The notes under the pieces: generated by a model | Seen by the model: the letters and a program-made list of their open reading frames with translations, nothing else | What the model was told of the DNA's origin: nothing | Databases searched by the model: none | Program-made: the position numbers and the translations under genes | Source of the DNA: Chitinophagaceae bacterium | GTDB lineage: Bacteria; Bacteroidota; Bacteroidia; Chitinophagales; Chitinophagaceae | Reading direction: 5' to 3' | Assembly: GCA_025455205.1 (NCBI GenBank) | Contig: JALOMZ010000128.1 | Coordinates: 1 to 6,173, forward strand | DNA length: 6,173 nt | Part shown: in pieces, positions 6,125 to 6,173 of the stretch | How positions within the stretch are numbered: the first letter of the stretch is position 1 | How the letters are laid out: every line of letters begins with the position of its first letter

Positions 6125-6173
6125 GAACAAGGCACACAGCGTTAACTAAATGACCTGGCCAAACAGCAGCCGC
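6125..6173 (-). other. Possible 3' end of a convergent gene
   Basis: On the minus strand one frame reads RLLFGQVI and stops at TAG (6146-6148). The codons (CGG CTG CTG TTT GGC CAG GTC ATT) look like ordinary gene sequence for this genome. Only eight complete sense codons are visible and a second frame also stops nearby, at 6142-6144, so neither product nor frame can be settled. If real, it converges on the kinase-like gene, with the repeats lying between the two 3' ends. Confidence 0.25.

Noticed and set aside
5933..6130. 65-codon minus-strand frame covering the right-end repeats
   Set aside because: It lies wholly in the palindrome and ATCTGCGG repeats. Its translation is the kind of spurious product such repeats give.

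Overview
The window looks like chromosome from a member of the Bacteroidota, most likely the Chitinophagaceae. The evidence is the protein style (signal peptides ending in Ala-Gln, a TPR/GAF histidine kinase, a long secreted protein of unknown family), the absence of clear Shine-Dalgarno sequences before the starts, a promoter-like site of the TTTG/TAnnTTTG type, and a degenerate 'ACCACnnnG...ACGAAG' palindromic intergenic repeat of a kind I recall from this phylum. Base composition is moderately GC-rich in the genes. No genus can be named from the sequence alone.

Minus-strand half (1-3273): a DUF985-type cupin gene (3273 to 2791) is followed, 143 bp downstream and on the same strand, by a large sensor histidine kinase gene (2647 to beyond base 1). 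The kinase has a signal peptide, about seven TPR-like repeats, a coiled coil, one membrane segment, a second coiled coil, a GAF domain, HisKA and HATPase_c. Its last few codons lie outside the window. No response regulator is visible.

Divergent spacer (3274-3788): this 515 bp stretch holds a nested inverted repeat (3506-3545) that coincides with a good Bacteroidota-type promoter candidate (3513-3543). It is followed directly by a possible 59-residue small ORF (3549-3728) and a bulged hairpin (3735-3758) just before the next gene.

Plus-strand half (3789-5908): the first gene encodes an outer-membrane beta-barrel protein resembling the 'MetA-pathway of phenol degradation' family. After a 125 bp gap comes a secreted protein whose C-terminal half carries motifs like the catalytic and metal-binding loops of CotH/HipA-type atypical kinases. 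Both are predicted to be exported, but nothing in the sequence ties them to one pathway.

Right end (5909-6173): this region holds two adjacent repeat structures. One is a 141 bp imperfect palindrome with perfect 12 bp terminal inverted repeats. The other is a short block of repeated ATCTGCGG-like units with an inverted copy. The final 49 bp may contain the 3' end of a convergent gene. I saw no CRISPR array, tRNA, rRNA or transposase gene. The less ordinary parts are the promoter-overlapping palindrome with its small ORF, the secreted kinase-like protein, and the composite repeat at the right end.
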